From the NCBI GenBank assembly GCA_910591455.2, contig OU342817.1, positions 10,636,415-10,700,414 on the forward strand: a stretch of DNA of 64,000 bases, given 5' to 3'. The stretch comes from Pholis gunnellus. Its lineage: Eukaryota > Chordata > Actinopteri > Perciformes > Pholidae. The position numbers and the translations under genes are program-made. The notes under the pieces are model-generated. The model did no database searches. It was given only the letters and a program-made list of their open reading frames with translations, and was not told the DNA's origin. Every line of letters begins with the position of its first letter. Within the stretch, counting starts at the first letter, position 1. Below, one piece after another: positions 1 to 12,669 of the stretch.

Positions 1-169
1 TTGCTGCTGCATGATTTCATATTTTAATAATAAATCTGTGAATTTATCTGTTAAAGTATTTGTTAGATGTTGTGTTTCAAAGTTAGGAAAGCAATGTGTA
101 AGTCAAGCCTGTTGCCTTACGAGATAGATCCCAGTCACTTCGTCACAGTGAGGCATACATCTTCTTGAT

Positions 170-257
170 TAAACACTGGTATCAGTGCTTTACTCGGTAT
201 CTGCATAAAGCCCAGGTATCGGTATCGGGACTGAAAACATCACTTCAATGCATCCCA
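170..257. mobile_element. hAT-like transposon end fragment
   Basis: The stretch has repeated GGTATCGG-type words and ends in a GCATCCCA block. This is how the right ends of a common fish hAT-like element family look. A similar end, in the GGTGCATCACTA form, appears at 39940-39951. No left end or target duplication was found. The family name is from memory. Confidence 0.4.
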
Positions 258-261
258 ATAT

Positions 262-624
262 TCTACTCCCCTACATTTCTGAAGGAAATACTGTACTTTT
301 TACTTCAGTACATTTATTTATAATATGAAATACAATGCATTGTTATACAGTAGATGTATAAATTAAAACACTCCAAAAAATGATGAAAATTAGCTCTATT
401 GAAGCCAGCTGCAACGTTAAAATGCATCTTGCATATAATAATCTAATATTGTAATATATAGCCTAACATTACAACTTAAGAGCCCATTAGTGAGTACTTT
501 TACTTTCATGCTTTAAGTACATTTTCTTGATTTTTATACTTTGATAATGAGTTTTCTTTAATCGTGGTATTAGTACATTTACTAAATTAATCGATCTTGC
601 TGTGGCTTACTTCTTCCACCACTG
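262..624 (+). repeat. Interspersed fish repeat ending in TTCCACCACTG
   Basis: The sequence follows a repeat widespread in perch-like fish. It has a CCCTACATTT start, the words GTACTTTTTAC and GAGTACTTTTACTTT, a GTGGTATTAGTAC stretch and an ACTTCTTCCACCACTG end. The tail of a second copy is at 1949-2040 in this window, which supports it being a repeat. It has diverged and has no coding capacity. Confidence 0.6.
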
Positions 625-1948
625 CTATTAATCAATGCCATTGTCTTAGTTTGTCTCTCCCTGCCTGCACTGTCATCATCAGTGGCGAGTGAGTCGGAAC
701 CTCTCATTGTCTCTCGCTCCCCACCGGCCTCCTCCTTTCTCATTATTTTGCTTTTGATATAATCTGCGGTAGACTGCTTCATTTTTCGAACATGAATTGT
801 ATCGTAAAGTGCTCCGGCAATACGTACATGCGCATCCCACACTGTGCAAAGCTGCGTATGGCGTTTAGTCTCAACCTGCGCACTGAAAACCAGGAAACCA
901 GCACACAGCGCGGGGAAAAACCTCGCAACAGAGCATCTCTGCTCAGCGTGCACAAATACTGTCCCTTAAGCGCGGGTCTGCAATGAGCGGGAGCTCGACC
1001 CTCCCTGTACGAGCTGGCAGCTGCTCAATGATCGCTCTTCAAGGTGACTTTGGAGACTTTGGAGGCGAGGATGAAAAAGACTGTGGCTGATATCTCTGAT
1101 CCATAATGATCGTCATGCGACCAAGTCAAATTTTAACTCGCACAATGCAAAAATAATCTGCATCTGTGACCATGTTGGTCACAGTCTTGAGCCCTGTTGC
1201 TAGCAACATTCAAACAGCATGACATCCGTTTTTATTCTTTTTTTCCTTTGTCTTAATATTAACTTTTTCTACGAGACTGTAGCTGTACAATGGATTTGTT
1301 TCAACCATACAAGTGGTGGTGTGTGTGTGGGGGGGTATAGTGTATATAGTATAATGTCATAGCATATTATGTCATAAAGTCTTTGTGTGGGAAACGCTGA
1401 TAATAAAAATGAAATGAACCCTAGTGAAGTGCATTGGGAGCTCTCTTGCTCTCTCTTCATAACTTTCCAGAGGGTACTCAGGAAGCAGGTTTCTGTGTCT
1501 CCATGGTTCTTCACACTGCTACAAGGCAGACATGGCTGGACATAACAACCCTGTGGTTACACAGAAAGAAGGGGGGCAGCTAAAAGTAGTGACGGCGAGA
1601 TGAAGCTTCATTCAGCATTGAAGCTTTCCAGCAGATTGGTTCGCAAAAGGGTTAATTACTCATGCACACACACAACCACCTTGTTGCCAAGGATGTAAAG
1701 CAGATCTATTAGAGATGATCTCAACCATGTAATTTGTGATCGAGGCTACTGTATTTTGTGCGAGCAGTATAATTGCCTTGTGAGATTTGCAAAAAAAGGT
1801 AACATCACTAGCTATGACTAGCATTCACTGACTCATCTTTAAAGAGGCTGAGAGAGCAGGCCCACTCTGTGCCACTCTGGATTTGCATTGTATCAACCTA
1901 ATGAAAAAGGAAACAAAGATAAGAGTCCTTCTGCACTTCATCATGTAT

Positions 1949-2040
1949 GCATGACTTTTACTAAGTTGTAACAGAGTATTTCACACTGTGGTAGTACTAC
2001 TTTACCCTAAAAGTAGAGATCTGACTATCCTCCACCACTG
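1949..2040 (+). repeat. Tail fragment of the same fish repeat as at 262-624
   Basis: The last 90 bases match the end of the 262-624 repeat. Both have a GACTTTTACT-like word, GTGGTAGTAC, AGTAGAGATCTGA and the TCCACCACTG end. This is a truncated copy in the same orientation. Confidence 0.55.
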
Positions 2041-2173
2041 CATGTTAACATTAGCTTATAGAAATATAAACTCACACACAATTTTCAGATACAGTTCATG
2101 CAGTGTTCACCTCTCAATCATCTGCTGCTGTCTCACTCTCTTCTCTCTCCCTCCATCATCTGCTGTCTTTCTG

Positions 2174-2191
2174 TCTCTCTCTCTCTCTCTT
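2174..2191. repeat. (CT)n microsatellite
   Basis: A short run of CT repeats inside a longer pyrimidine-rich stretch. Confidence 0.9.
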
Positions 2192-2409
2192 TCCACTGTG
2201 ACTTGAAAGTGTGTTTCTGCACACTGTTCTGTTTTCCCCTCTACTAAAATGAGTTGTTTACCGCTCTAGTTCATTTTGGAGCCACAGCATAATGTAGAGT
2301 AATATTAGGGAGTTTTGTAAATAAAAAAAAAAAAGAGGCAACTACAGTTATAATGAAAAGAAATGCATTTCATATTATAAATGATAGCCTACTGCAGGTT
2401 AAGTTCTTA

Positions 2410-2893
2410 GGGGCTGATCGCACCTTCCCGCTTAAACGCATTGGCAAAGGTCAGACAAAATGGCGTGGTGCGCCTTTGGAGCGTGGGCAACCCATCATAC
2501 TTGGCTGCTCAATGTAGCCCACACATGAAACTATCACAACATGATATATGAATTCCCCCTTCCGTTTCACATACTACCTAGCTAACTAGCTAGGTAGCCT
2601 TACCACATCGAACGGTGAGACAACAGGAAGGCAGTGGTGAAGTAGTGAAGCCCGCTTCTTGCTTGATCGAATTTGCTGCCTGGGGCAACTATGACATTGA
2701 CGAGCGGCGCTACTTCGCACCTGGTACTGAAAAGTTGAGAATATTTAAACTTCTATGCACATCTAAAAACTGCTAGAAAAACACGGTGCGCGGTACAACT
2801 GAGGAGCGCACGCTAGGTGTTATATCATAAGAAAGGAAAAAAAAATTTGCAGACTATGCGTTTCCAGTGAAGTGTTTCGGTGTGATCGGGGCC
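2410..2893. mobile_element. PIF/Harbinger-like MITE with TTA target duplication
   Basis: The left end reads GGGGCTGATCGCACC. The right end, read on the opposite strand, is GGCCCCGATCACACC, so the two form an imperfect terminal inverted repeat. TTA flanks the element on both sides (2407-2409 and 2894-2896), the three-base duplication typical of PIF/Harbinger elements. The 484 bp body has no transposase frame, so it is a non-autonomous copy. It is CpG-richer than its surroundings. Confidence 0.75.
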
Positions 2894-4340
2894 TTACCCT
2901 TTAATCTCTTTTGGAAAAATAGAAATTTAAGTTGCAATTGATTTTAAGCCTAAGATATAATACCATAATGTATTTCTTCAAACTGTTGACATTAATTCAG
3001 TAATTTCACATAAACCTTTTCAGGGTTACACCTCCACAAATGCTGTATTCTAACCAGTGCCAAGAGTCCGAACACATGAAGATATTTTGTGGACAGTGGA
3101 CTGTCTCCAAGGCACAGAGGAAAGGCATTGAAATGTATACACCATCTGTCAGGGTATGATGAGTGTACCTCTGGATAAATGTTTCAATCCAAGAAACAGA
3201 TCTGGAAGTCTCAGGATTATGATTTAATGCAGATCTTCCTGTTCAACAACAACCTTTGCACATCACAGAGCCCCGGTATTACCCAGCTCAAAGTCCAGGT
3301 ATCTGCTGATGGACAGGTAGGAAGATTCTGAATAATTGAGGACCCCAGAAGCAGGTTGAAAGCATTGCATTCAGGGTATTTGGCTGTAGTTAAAATTCTA
3401 GGCATTTCCAACCAAATCCAGGGCATGTTCACAACACGGGCAGTCACAATTTAGACAATTTTCAAGTCCTTACTCAGTTCCTGTTAAATCAGGACTCTGA
3501 AGACGCCACTCTTGAGTAAACGTAGTATACTTAGTATACTTACAGTTTCAGGTATACTTATAGTCTACTACATTTTCTCACGAGGACAAAATATGATGAA
3601 AGCAACTTGCATCTATGTTGGAGGGAAGATACCAGAAAATTCAAATGTGCACATTAAAAACATTTCAACTGTGAACAAAATGATATGTTGTGACAGATGT
3701 GGAGAGAGAGATAAAATAGTGGGTTGATGGATACGTTAATTAATCCAAACACTTTAATGAAATACAATGTATACAAGTAACAGGAAGATGCTCAGTAAAC
3801 TTTAACAATAAAGAAATGTGATGTAAATGTGGGCGTGTGCTGAAAAACCGTACCAAAATTATAACCTGGAAAAAATGTAATATGCTGTCATACTCCTACT
3901 AACAAGTAGTGCCCGTGTAGTCAAAGCCGAATATAGTTTATTAATCTGTGCCATAGAGCTCCACAGCTGCGCTGGGTGATGCTACATCGTTACGATGAGC
4001 AGGTGCACTGCAATCAATCCCCGTTCTGTTTGCTGTAAATACTCTCTAGCACAGCTGAGAAGAGTCTTCAATAAACACACACTTTACTCCGGTTTGAGAA
4101 ATGTTTGTTAGAAACTACAGTGCCCGGCTGTTTAGGGAAATGACTCTTGACTTTTTTTGTTGTTGTTGATAAAAGTATATACCTTTTGTACGTTTTCAAT
4201 ATTTACATCTTCAGTAATAATCAATGGGGGGCTGAGACTGGGGAAAGTAAAGTATTGATAGACGGACTAACGCGTTGCTGATTTTGGTATTTTCATTGGA
4301 TTCGTAAACAAAAACAGAAATAGAGAATATTGCCAGTCAT

Positions 4341-4502
4341 ATCCTTTAAAAGGATAGTTATGGTCTTTGAAGTGGGGTGTATGAGGTACTTATCCATAAG
4401 TATTACCTACCGAACACTGCGGTTGGCAAGCCCCCCAGTTTGGAGAAGCAGACAAAAGTAGCAGCCATATAGTCAAGCAATGTACTGCTTTGGACGGGGA
4501 TG
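4341..4502 (+). repeat. Interspersed fish repeat (AGGATAGTTATGG type)
   Basis: The words AGGATAGTTATGGTCTTTG, GTATGAGGTACTTATCCATA, CCCCCCAGTTTGGAGAAGCAG and CAATGTACTGCT occur in the order I know from a repeat common in percomorph genomes. No second copy was seen in this window, so the call rests on memory. Confidence 0.5.
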
Positions 4503-7108
4503 AACTTTCCCTATAAATGACAAAACTAAGTACTTTTCAGTTGGGAACATCTCTCAAACATGAATTTTAACAGCACCACAAACTCTGCTTTTTAGAGACC
4601 GAGAGAGAAATGCCTCAGGACATCACCAGAAAATACTCCTCACGATATGAGCAACACATGCGTCCCCTTTGTCTGTTTGTTTCTAACATATAGGTCAACT
4701 CAGAGTGAGGTCTATAGCACAGAGATGTAAAGAAGCAAGAGAATCCACAGCTCTCTGTGGTGCTGATGCACACTCCCTGCTCCCCTCAGCTGTCCAAAGA
4801 ATATACGAGTAGTAGCAGACAGATGGAAGAGAGGGAGATGGGAGACAACCGAAAAAAGGTAGAGGATGAAGATAGTTCAGACACAGGGGCATCAAAGCTA
4901 AGGTCAAGAGAAAGGTGAAGGCAATGACGGATAAATAGATGAAGTATGACGGGGAGATGGAAGGAGCGACATGCACTGATGCACTGGTTTGGAGATGACA
5001 CAGGAAGGTTTATCTCAGACTGGTCTCTTCTGGTTTGGGTGATGCTTTCTATGAGTGGATCTGATTCTCTACGAATAGAGCATGACAACAAGAGGGTCAA
5101 ATATCGGGCATCTTCTAAGGCAATAAGGTGCTCATCTATTGTTTAAAGCATGGGAAGTTTTCTCACATTTTTAGGTTTCTACGTGACTATACACAGATTT
5201 CATTATTACCAGTTCTCACACGGCTCTGCAAGAGGAGACATCAAGTCCAACATAAACATAATCTGTGCATGTAATATTTGAGGCAATATTTCATGTTCAA
5301 TCATTGGTTACATATCTCCATAAATGAATAGATCTCACTTCTTTTTAAAGAGTTCTTTGTGACACTGCTATCAAAAACCTGTCAGTGCAGTGTAACCCAC
5401 TACTTCAACATTTACGTGACTTAATTTGATCCAATAAACTTCCCGGTGTTGTGCAGAATCCTGCAGATCACAGATTATGAAGCCCGGAAAAATAATGAGT
5501 GTCAAGACAGGAGCGTGTGAACAGAATGACAATCATCCGATTTCCTGGCAAATTCCCAATTCAGCAAAGGGCTGCGGTGAGTTTTTATATTGTGTGTATT
5601 AATCATTTCCACACACACGGTCGCTGGAACTTTTAAATATCAAAGTTAAGATTTTCTACAACTTCTAATTTCTGTGATGAAGAAGAGCAAGTGACTTAAT
5701 CCATCCCAACAGATCAGTTCCCAGTCTCAAACATGAGACAAATCTATCCAAGTTCCTGTTTAAAGTGGCCTGAGGATTGAGATGATTTTGAAATGATTAA
5801 ATAAGCAGCTCCCCTGAAACCAAAACTTTGGTTCTTTTTGATGATGTTCGTTACAGAGGCATCGTGCTTAAGTAACTATGCATTTACATATAAACTACAG
5901 TAATTCAATTTGAAAGTTTTCATTATCAAGGGGCTGAGTGCAATAAAACTAAATGGGATTTCTGCCTGCCATGGACTCGCTACACTGTTGAGTGCTCTGT
6001 TGGAATTTCTTTTTTAAGAACTTTATGATTTATCATTTGTTTAATAGGTTTGAATAGATGATGCTGGACAGAAACAACAAGTAGCTCACCCCGTAGCTCG
6101 CTTTTATGACGTAACTTTTACAAATAGTTAACTGATTAAAGCGCTATTTACATGTCTAGAGATTAAAGAAAGAAGGCCACGAATCTGACTTTATCAATAA
6201 ACAAGATTTTACAAGGAACAGAAAATATCATCCTCACTGCCAACAAGTTCACTACAGTATGAATCAAATCGGTAGTATTGCTGGCTCTTGCCTTTTGCTG
6301 AGATTAGCAGAACAGTTTTGAAACCACACATTGACTACACTAAACTGTTATCTATTTCTGTCACGCTCAAACACAACGAAGCACACACACAAAATATGAA
6401 TTCTTATTTACTAGCAATGTGTGTTTTTTCGATGCCTTGTTGAACTCCAAGATAATGAATTATTCAAATAACTCTAAACGGCAAACTAAATACAAGTTAA
6501 TATCGATATGTGAATGCACGTGAGAAGAAGACTATTTCAGCAGTGATGGAGTAGATCACTCAGAAGATCACAGAGCCTGTCAAACTGTCAGTTGTGATGA
6601 GGCAATGCAGCGATGAAATGGGATGTTGATGTTATACCACCCGTCAGTTCGGTTTGACATGCTATTTAGGAGAATGATCCTCTTGACAATAAGTCATTTA
6701 TATTCAGGAATGACACACAAATTGCGGGTGCATCAAGAGCTTACTTTGGAGCTCAGCCAGGCTCATGCTGTGTTGAAAAGCTCCACAGCTGAAAATGACT
6801 TGTCTGGGTTCAGACCTTTTGAATCTGCCCACTCCACCGAGCTCGGGTCAACTGATTGTTTTGGCATCAGCAATTTCTTGATTTAAAAGTAAATCGACCA
6901 TTAAGTCCAGCGGGGGGGGGGGACTAATGATTAGCCAATCAGTGCCAGGTGCGGGACTCAAGCCATTGTCAAGCTGTTGTCAGCTTTGTGCTGGAGCAGA
7001 GGAGTAATAATGACAACAAATGAGACCGCTATAGGTGATATTGACGCTGCTATCGAGGGTTTTCTAATTCAATTCAAAGTTCCAAATAGCAGTTAGTGAG
7101 CATTAAAG

Positions 7109-7320
7109 GTGCTGGTAGGTGGATTTTGCTACCTTTGGCCAGAGCAAAGTTAGCCGTTTCCCCCCTTTTTCCACTCTATGCTAAGCTAAGCTAACCCGCT
7201 AGTGGGTATAGCTTCATGTCTATATGACAGATGTAAGAGGCACATCAAATTTCTCATCTAACTCTCAAAGAAAAGTGAATAGACCCATCTCCAAAAAAAA
7301 TGTTGAGCTATTCCTTCTTA
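7109..7320 (+). repeat. Fish MITE/SINE-like repeat (GCTAAGCTAAG type), forward copy
   Basis: It opens with GCTGGTAGGTGGATTTTG, carries TATGCTAAGCTAAGCTAAC in the middle and closes with a TGTTGAGCTATTCC block. A second, inverted copy is at 10899-11068. Aligning the first 23 bases with the reverse complement of that copy gives clear similarity, and the shared GGGGGAAAC block is present in both. Confidence 0.65.
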
Positions 7321-10300
7321 AGTCCTCTCCCGTGTACACTATTTTGTGTGACTACACTCGGCGAGCATACAGTACAAACCATAATGTATTCACATGAAAT
7401 AAAAAGATGATTCAGTGTAAACTTACCCATAATTCCTGCATTTTTCTGTGCACGTCCCTGACATGCACCTCAGGCCTCTTGTCTGTGAGCGCCGTTCCTC
7501 GTGGATGGGACAAACACACACCAGCTGCTACTTGTATCTGTACAGCATTTTTAGTCTTCAACTCGCCTCAACTCACAGTTTCCATAGTAACGGGCTGGGA
7601 GGAATTGAAGACTGAAAATGACATACAGGACATTCGTCGTCCCTCTCTCCCGCGTTCGCTCTCTCATGCTGTCACGGTGTCGCCGTAAGGTCGGATCGCT
7701 GCGGCGTGGGCTCGAGTGGGAAGGCAGTGTGAGATGGAACAGATGGGAGTGCAACGGAGGCTCTCGTATACCTCCAGCAGACGTTGCAACATCTGGAACA
7801 GGGTGTAGTTTTGTGTTGATTTCCAACTTCACAATATAATAACTTCTGACGGTAACTCTCTGAGGAAAGTTTAAACTTGAAAGTATAACACTTGATTTGC
7901 TTTGGAAGCTGTGATAACATTTCCTCTGCAATACACGGTACTGTATATAATTCTCTGGATGAAATTCTGAGTCTGAGGAGAATATTTTCTAAAACCTTAG
8001 ATGGCGTTTTGTGCTTTACTTAAAAGAACCGAATGGGATGATAAAGATTACATTGAGAAGGAAAGTGTTATCAGTCTGCCGCGGTGGGAATGGAAGACAA
8101 TCCGCTGGTTATCTATGTTATTTCTTTTTCTCACCATGATGAACTGAGTTGCGGGAAAGAATATCTTAAATCGAAAGTGTGAATGTACGGTTCTGTACAA
8201 AGACTTTAGCTAGAGAGAGGAACTGGAAAAATAAAGTACAAAGTTTGACAAGTTAAGTTCCAGACCAAAATATGAATCCTAAATCTAAGAAACAGGCATT
8301 AAATGTCTTAAACAATAAGGCGTTCAGTCGGTGAAAGTTATATTGTCATCTGTCATCCAAGGACAAAAGTCACCTGCAGTTTGCTTTGGATTTGATATTA
8401 CATTTTTTTTAATGGTTTTAAGTTCTTTCAACAACTTTGGCCTCCTTTACTGAGGAGTTACGCTTAAAAACTCAATACACCAGGTACACACAACAAAAAG
8501 TTAATATCAGTGAATGCAGTTATAAGCTTATGTACTCTTTTATAAGTTGGACATGAAGAAAGTTCAACTAAATGTTCCACTAGGCCCTTATTTTGCTAGT
8601 TTTTCTATAATGTGGATGGACACACCCATAGAGCCAGAACCAGCAGTTAAACCCCAAATCAAATTTTTGATGAGCTATCGCTTACAGTATTGCAGCATAA
8701 GGTAGCTGAAAAGTATTGACTGCTTCAGTATGCTGATGCTGCGTGCATGTCATATGTTCTGTAAATACAATCTGTCGACAGGGAAATGTGTTCACGTCAA
8801 CTTCCCTGTGGGAATAACAAGTAGGATCTGTGGACATTTTTGCAGCTGCTGTTATCACATACTTGGGAAAACACAGACGCAAAGCATACAGCAGTTCTAT
8901 ATTCACGGAGGTTGGCAAGCCATTACAGAAATAAATGCTCTTGTGCATTTGTTTGGTTTAATATTCATAAATGATTGTGGGTATTGGCGTGTCAATGATT
9001 AATGCAGGCTTTAAGACGAAAGAAACAACCTGAATATAACACAAAGGCAGCAAGCAAAGTTAATGAGGAAGTGTGTAATCAAAGGATTAACCTGCAAGGA
9101 GGTCCCCGGGCCTCTCCATTCTGAGCATTCTTTTGTGGTAATTTGACTTTGATTTTTTTAGGATTATAGACCATGTACAGTGAAAACTGAAAAAAATATA
9201 GGGCCCATCTACAAAACAAGTCCTCAATATGAGGTACTAAACAGTCCACTATTATTGTTGCAGTTTATATCGTGTTTTCAGGGTTCCCGGCAGAAGAATT
9301 GTCAGCACGTGGCACACAAGACATAGTAACATGGCTTGGGTCTTGAGGAGTTACTGACTTCTGGCCGATGGCTTTTGTGGAGTTCCCAAACACGCTGCGA
9401 GTTAATCCGATTATCACAAACTAATTGCCACACAGTGAACCTGAAGCCTTCAGCCCCCCGAAGTCAGAGGCTCCATTTTAGCTTGAGACCCCTTCAAATG
9501 AGGCAAAGTGCTGCACTTAATCACAGGTTATAGCTTCAGTTTGTTCTTCATTTTTCAACACCAAAGAGTAATTTTTTTTGTAATTGATTGTTTCATTTGA
9601 ATGATTTTAGAGGCTGGAAGAGGTACAATTATCCATAATTTCACAAGAAAACAAACAAAAGCAATTTATGGAACGTAATTATAATTTTTTTTAATCAACC
9701 AGTTATCCCCCACATCAAATAAGGGTCTAGGGCCCAGTTGGTAATCCAGCCTTGGTAAACAATTTTAATAAAGTAGTAAATGAGTGATCAAACTTTTGTG
9801 ATAATGAATCAATCAAGGTATTAACACATTTGTTTCAAATTACTTTCAGGACTCAATTGTTGTAGCTGCTTAAGCAGTGAACTGTAGCAGCTATGTTTAA
9901 TTAAAGCTCTACAGTGAAGCAAGTTATTTAAATACAGTTAATCAGTGTGATAAAAAACACCATTAAATAAAGACCGAGTGAAAAATACCTGGAGTTATCC
10001 ATTAAACAATACCTACACTCTATGCATATCCTTTTGTGTCAAAACTTTATTTTTCACATCAAGCCTACGCTGTTTTATGTAACGCGCTGTATAATTAAAC
10101 CCGATTGATTGATTTGTACTTCTATTGGTTCAGCAATGTGTCACATTAAATCTGATTTGAATTCAACAAAGTCCTTTGCTAGAAAAATAGTCTCATCAAA
10201 TTTTCAGGGAAAAGAATCTCTGACCCGTTTCAGCCATTGTTCTGGACTCTGAAGCTCCGTCTTCCCTGAACTTGAAATTGCCAAATAAAAAGCTTCCAAC

Positions 10301-10898
10301 TGAATGATTCAAACAAAAGACATGCTTGTTTCCATCATTCTGCTGGATTAAATTTAATAACGCAAGCAAAGCCTGAGTCGCACAATAATGTGACACTACT
10401 TTAAAGGTCTGCTGTGATTAATTATTTGCATACAAAGGCTTTGTGTCCCACAATTAGGTATGTATGTAGCGCATTTAAAATCAGATGTGGTTCTCCACAC
10501 GTTGGCCACTAAGGAATGACTGATGAAACATGTCTGATGTTGGAGTTCACGTCCCAACCCTGACTGCCTTTTAACTTTCATCCTGTCTCTCTGGCCCTCC
10601 GGCCAAACAAGCCTGAGCAGGACCAGCGCTATCTAGTTTAGAAGCTGATGGCCCAAAAAGTTTAGCATATTCTGCAAAAGTTGGAGCAGAAAAGTTTGGG
10701 TTGGTAATTTTCTTCCAAAACATTTTGATTAAATATGCTGAAATCCTCACTACGTCCCAATAGTAATCACTATCGATCAAATCCGATCAAACCACCAGAC
10801 CCACACAGTCCTGATGAAGCAGATTAGATGAGTTTTCATTAAGTGTTAAACTCTTAATAAATGAAACCTAAAGATGTATTTTTTTTGTTTGTTATTTA

Positions 10899-11068
10899 GT
10901 TCGACATTTTGGGAAATAAGCTTTTTTGCTTTCTGGCGGATAATTAGATGAGATGTCTTAGCTAGATATCTAAATATAAAGCTACAGCCAGTAGAATCTT
11001 TGCTTTGCACAAAGGGGGAAACAGCTGGGCTTCCTCAGTTTGCAGGTCACAAAATCTGCGTACAAGCT
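10899..11068 (-). repeat. Inverted, internally deleted copy of the 7109-7320 repeat
   Basis: Read on the minus strand this matches the 7109-7320 repeat. It has the TTCGACATTTTGGGAAATA end, AGATGAGATGT, AAGCTACAGCCAG, GGGGGAAACAGCT and AAAATCTGCGTACAAGC in the expected order. The segment with the GCTAAGCTAAG words is missing. Confidence 0.6.
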
Positions 11069-11384
11069 TCTCTAAAGTGCATTAACACATTAACACGGCG
11101 TAAAACGCCAATAAGCGTATATTCCTTCTTTTATTTTACCCTTGAAATGCTTAATTTGAAGCCAAGTTTTGAAATATTAATATTATTCAAGTCGTATATT
11201 AGGGAAATGCACAACTTGAAAATGAAATATGTTCAGCAGTTATAATGCTAATGGTAGTGATAAACCTCATGTGAAATGAACTAAGAGATTAAATGTAACA
11301 AAGTAATAGAGCAGTTATAATAATAGTCCCAGGCCACTTATAACAACACGCTCAAAATGGGAGCTCCAAATTAAAGATAATAAC

Positions 11385-11660
11385 TCCTTCAGTGATTCAT
11401 CAGGATGGGCCTGGGTCAAGGTTAATTGAGCACTGTGAGACTAATTGTCAACACTCCAGGCGCTGGGTGCCTTCATGACATTGCAAATAACCCTTCTGGT
11501 TTGACAAACAGTCAGTTACTAGGAATTGGTTAGAATCACATGAAAGGCTTGAGTTAGGTGATTACAGAATATATTTGATTTGTCCCGACGTGGCCTCTGT
11601 CGTCTTATTGAATTGCCGATGTCATTAAATAGCTGGATGTTGGACCTTGTGATGCCACTT
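11385..11660. other. Possible conserved non-coding stretch near exon 3
   Basis: A repeat-free stretch just downstream of exon 3, with no open frame and several homeobox-like AT words such as GGTTAATTGAG and GACTAATTGTC. It reads like conserved non-coding DNA rather than decayed repeat. This is an impression from word content only. Confidence 0.2.
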
Positions 11661-11895
11661 GGTACACCTTTGCCTCAAATCTGTAACAAATAGCTGGATT
11701 CAGATGTGGAAAAACATCTTGTTATCCATCATTCATACACGGGTACATCATTTAGACTATTCAGTGTCAAGAAGGCACTGGAATAACATCTGATGTGAAT
11801 AATGAAACAATGACTCATTTCCATTATATCAAACCACAGTGAAAACAATCGAGACAACTGGCCTCAGTCGGCAAGATGACCTCATCCTGCTGCAG

Positions 11896-11917
11896 CCCCC
11901 CCCCCCCCCCCCCCCCC
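11896..11917 (-). repeat. G22 homopolymer just inside the intron after exon 3
   Basis: There are 22 consecutive C on the plus strand, so 22 G in the opsin transcript. They begin nine bases after the exon 3 junction, straight after the donor GTGAGAGT. G-runs next to donors are known binding sites for hnRNP H/F proteins and can fold as quadruplexes. A run this long is also prone to length change between individuals and to assembly error. Confidence 0.9.
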
Positions 11918-11925
11918 ACTCTCAC

Positions 11926-12159
11926 CTGTTTATTCATGAAGACATAGATGACTGGGTTGATGACCGTGCTCGTCTTGGCCAGGACTGAGGGGATGATGCT
12001 CGCCACGGGCGTGACCAGTCCCGGCGGCCCGAAGGTGGCCATCAGGGCCATGATGCCGTACGGCAGCCAGCACAAGAGGTAGCAGATCACCATGATCACC
12101 ACCATGAATAACACGCGCTGCTCACGTTTCCTGCTCATGGACGGATTGATCCCGCTCAC
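11926..12159 (-). CDS. tmtops: TMT-type opsin, coding exon 3 (helices 6 and 7)
   Basis: This exon encodes residues 235-312 of the joined protein. It begins with VSGINPSMSRKREQR, the third cytoplasmic loop. Helix 6 (about 252-277) carries CWLP with W265. Helix 7 (about 285-308) carries the retinal Schiff-base lysine K296 in LAKTSTVINP, then the NPxxY motif (N302 to Y306) and NKQ at 310-312. The acceptor reads CTGCAG before GTGAGC, and the donor is CAG/GTGAG; both junctions are phase 0. These positions match the rhodopsin introns near residues 232 and 312. If the following intron were retained, the frame would add 33 residues including seven glycines and stop at 11824. The product is a light-sensing G-protein-coupled receptor of the cell membrane. 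TMT assignment is strong; the paralogue within the group is not resolved. Confidence 0.93.
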
Positions 12160-12669
12160 CTGCAGACAGCGAGGGAAAGAGAGCGAAGATAAGAAATCGT
12201 ACTTTAATGAGCTGGTAATGACACGAAGTGCTCTGACACTCTAGGTTTTTGACTTTTGCTGCCACAAGGCATCCATTTTTTCCCTATTGGGAATAGAAGT
12301 TAGAAAAGGAGGAGAGGAATCGAGGAGATACAATGCAGTGAGTGACAGAATATAGAGTGCATTCCAGAAAGGTTGAAGTGGGGGATTGAAAGGTGTGTAT
12401 ATAGAAGAACAGAGAGCAGGACACAGAGGTATGTTTCCCTGCCTTTTCTTTGTCTATTTCTACAGAAGATGAGGAGACAGAAGCAGTAGAAGAAGAAAAT
12501 AACGTTGTTAATCCTGCTAAATTGGATTTAGGTTGTGCAAATATAGACAAACACACATTGCTTTCATACAATGTGTGTTTTCACAATTCTGGGTTATATT
12601 ACAACTTGGGTTTCATTAAGTTTTATGCTTCCACTACAGCGACAGCCATGGTCTGAAGCATTATGTTGT

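Larger units (their letters stand above)
1..11925 (-). other. Intron 3 of the TMT-type opsin (partial, runs off the left edge)
   Basis: This is non-coding sequence downstream of the exon 3 splice donor on the minus strand. No reading frame here resembles the opsin cytoplasmic tail exon, which in this family begins with an aromatic-rich block right after the NKQ of helix 8. I looked for that block and saw none, so the last exon probably lies beyond base 1 and the intron is at least 11.9 kb. Outside the repeats listed separately, the stretch is AT-rich with scattered short chance open frames and no recognisable gene. Confidence 0.7.
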
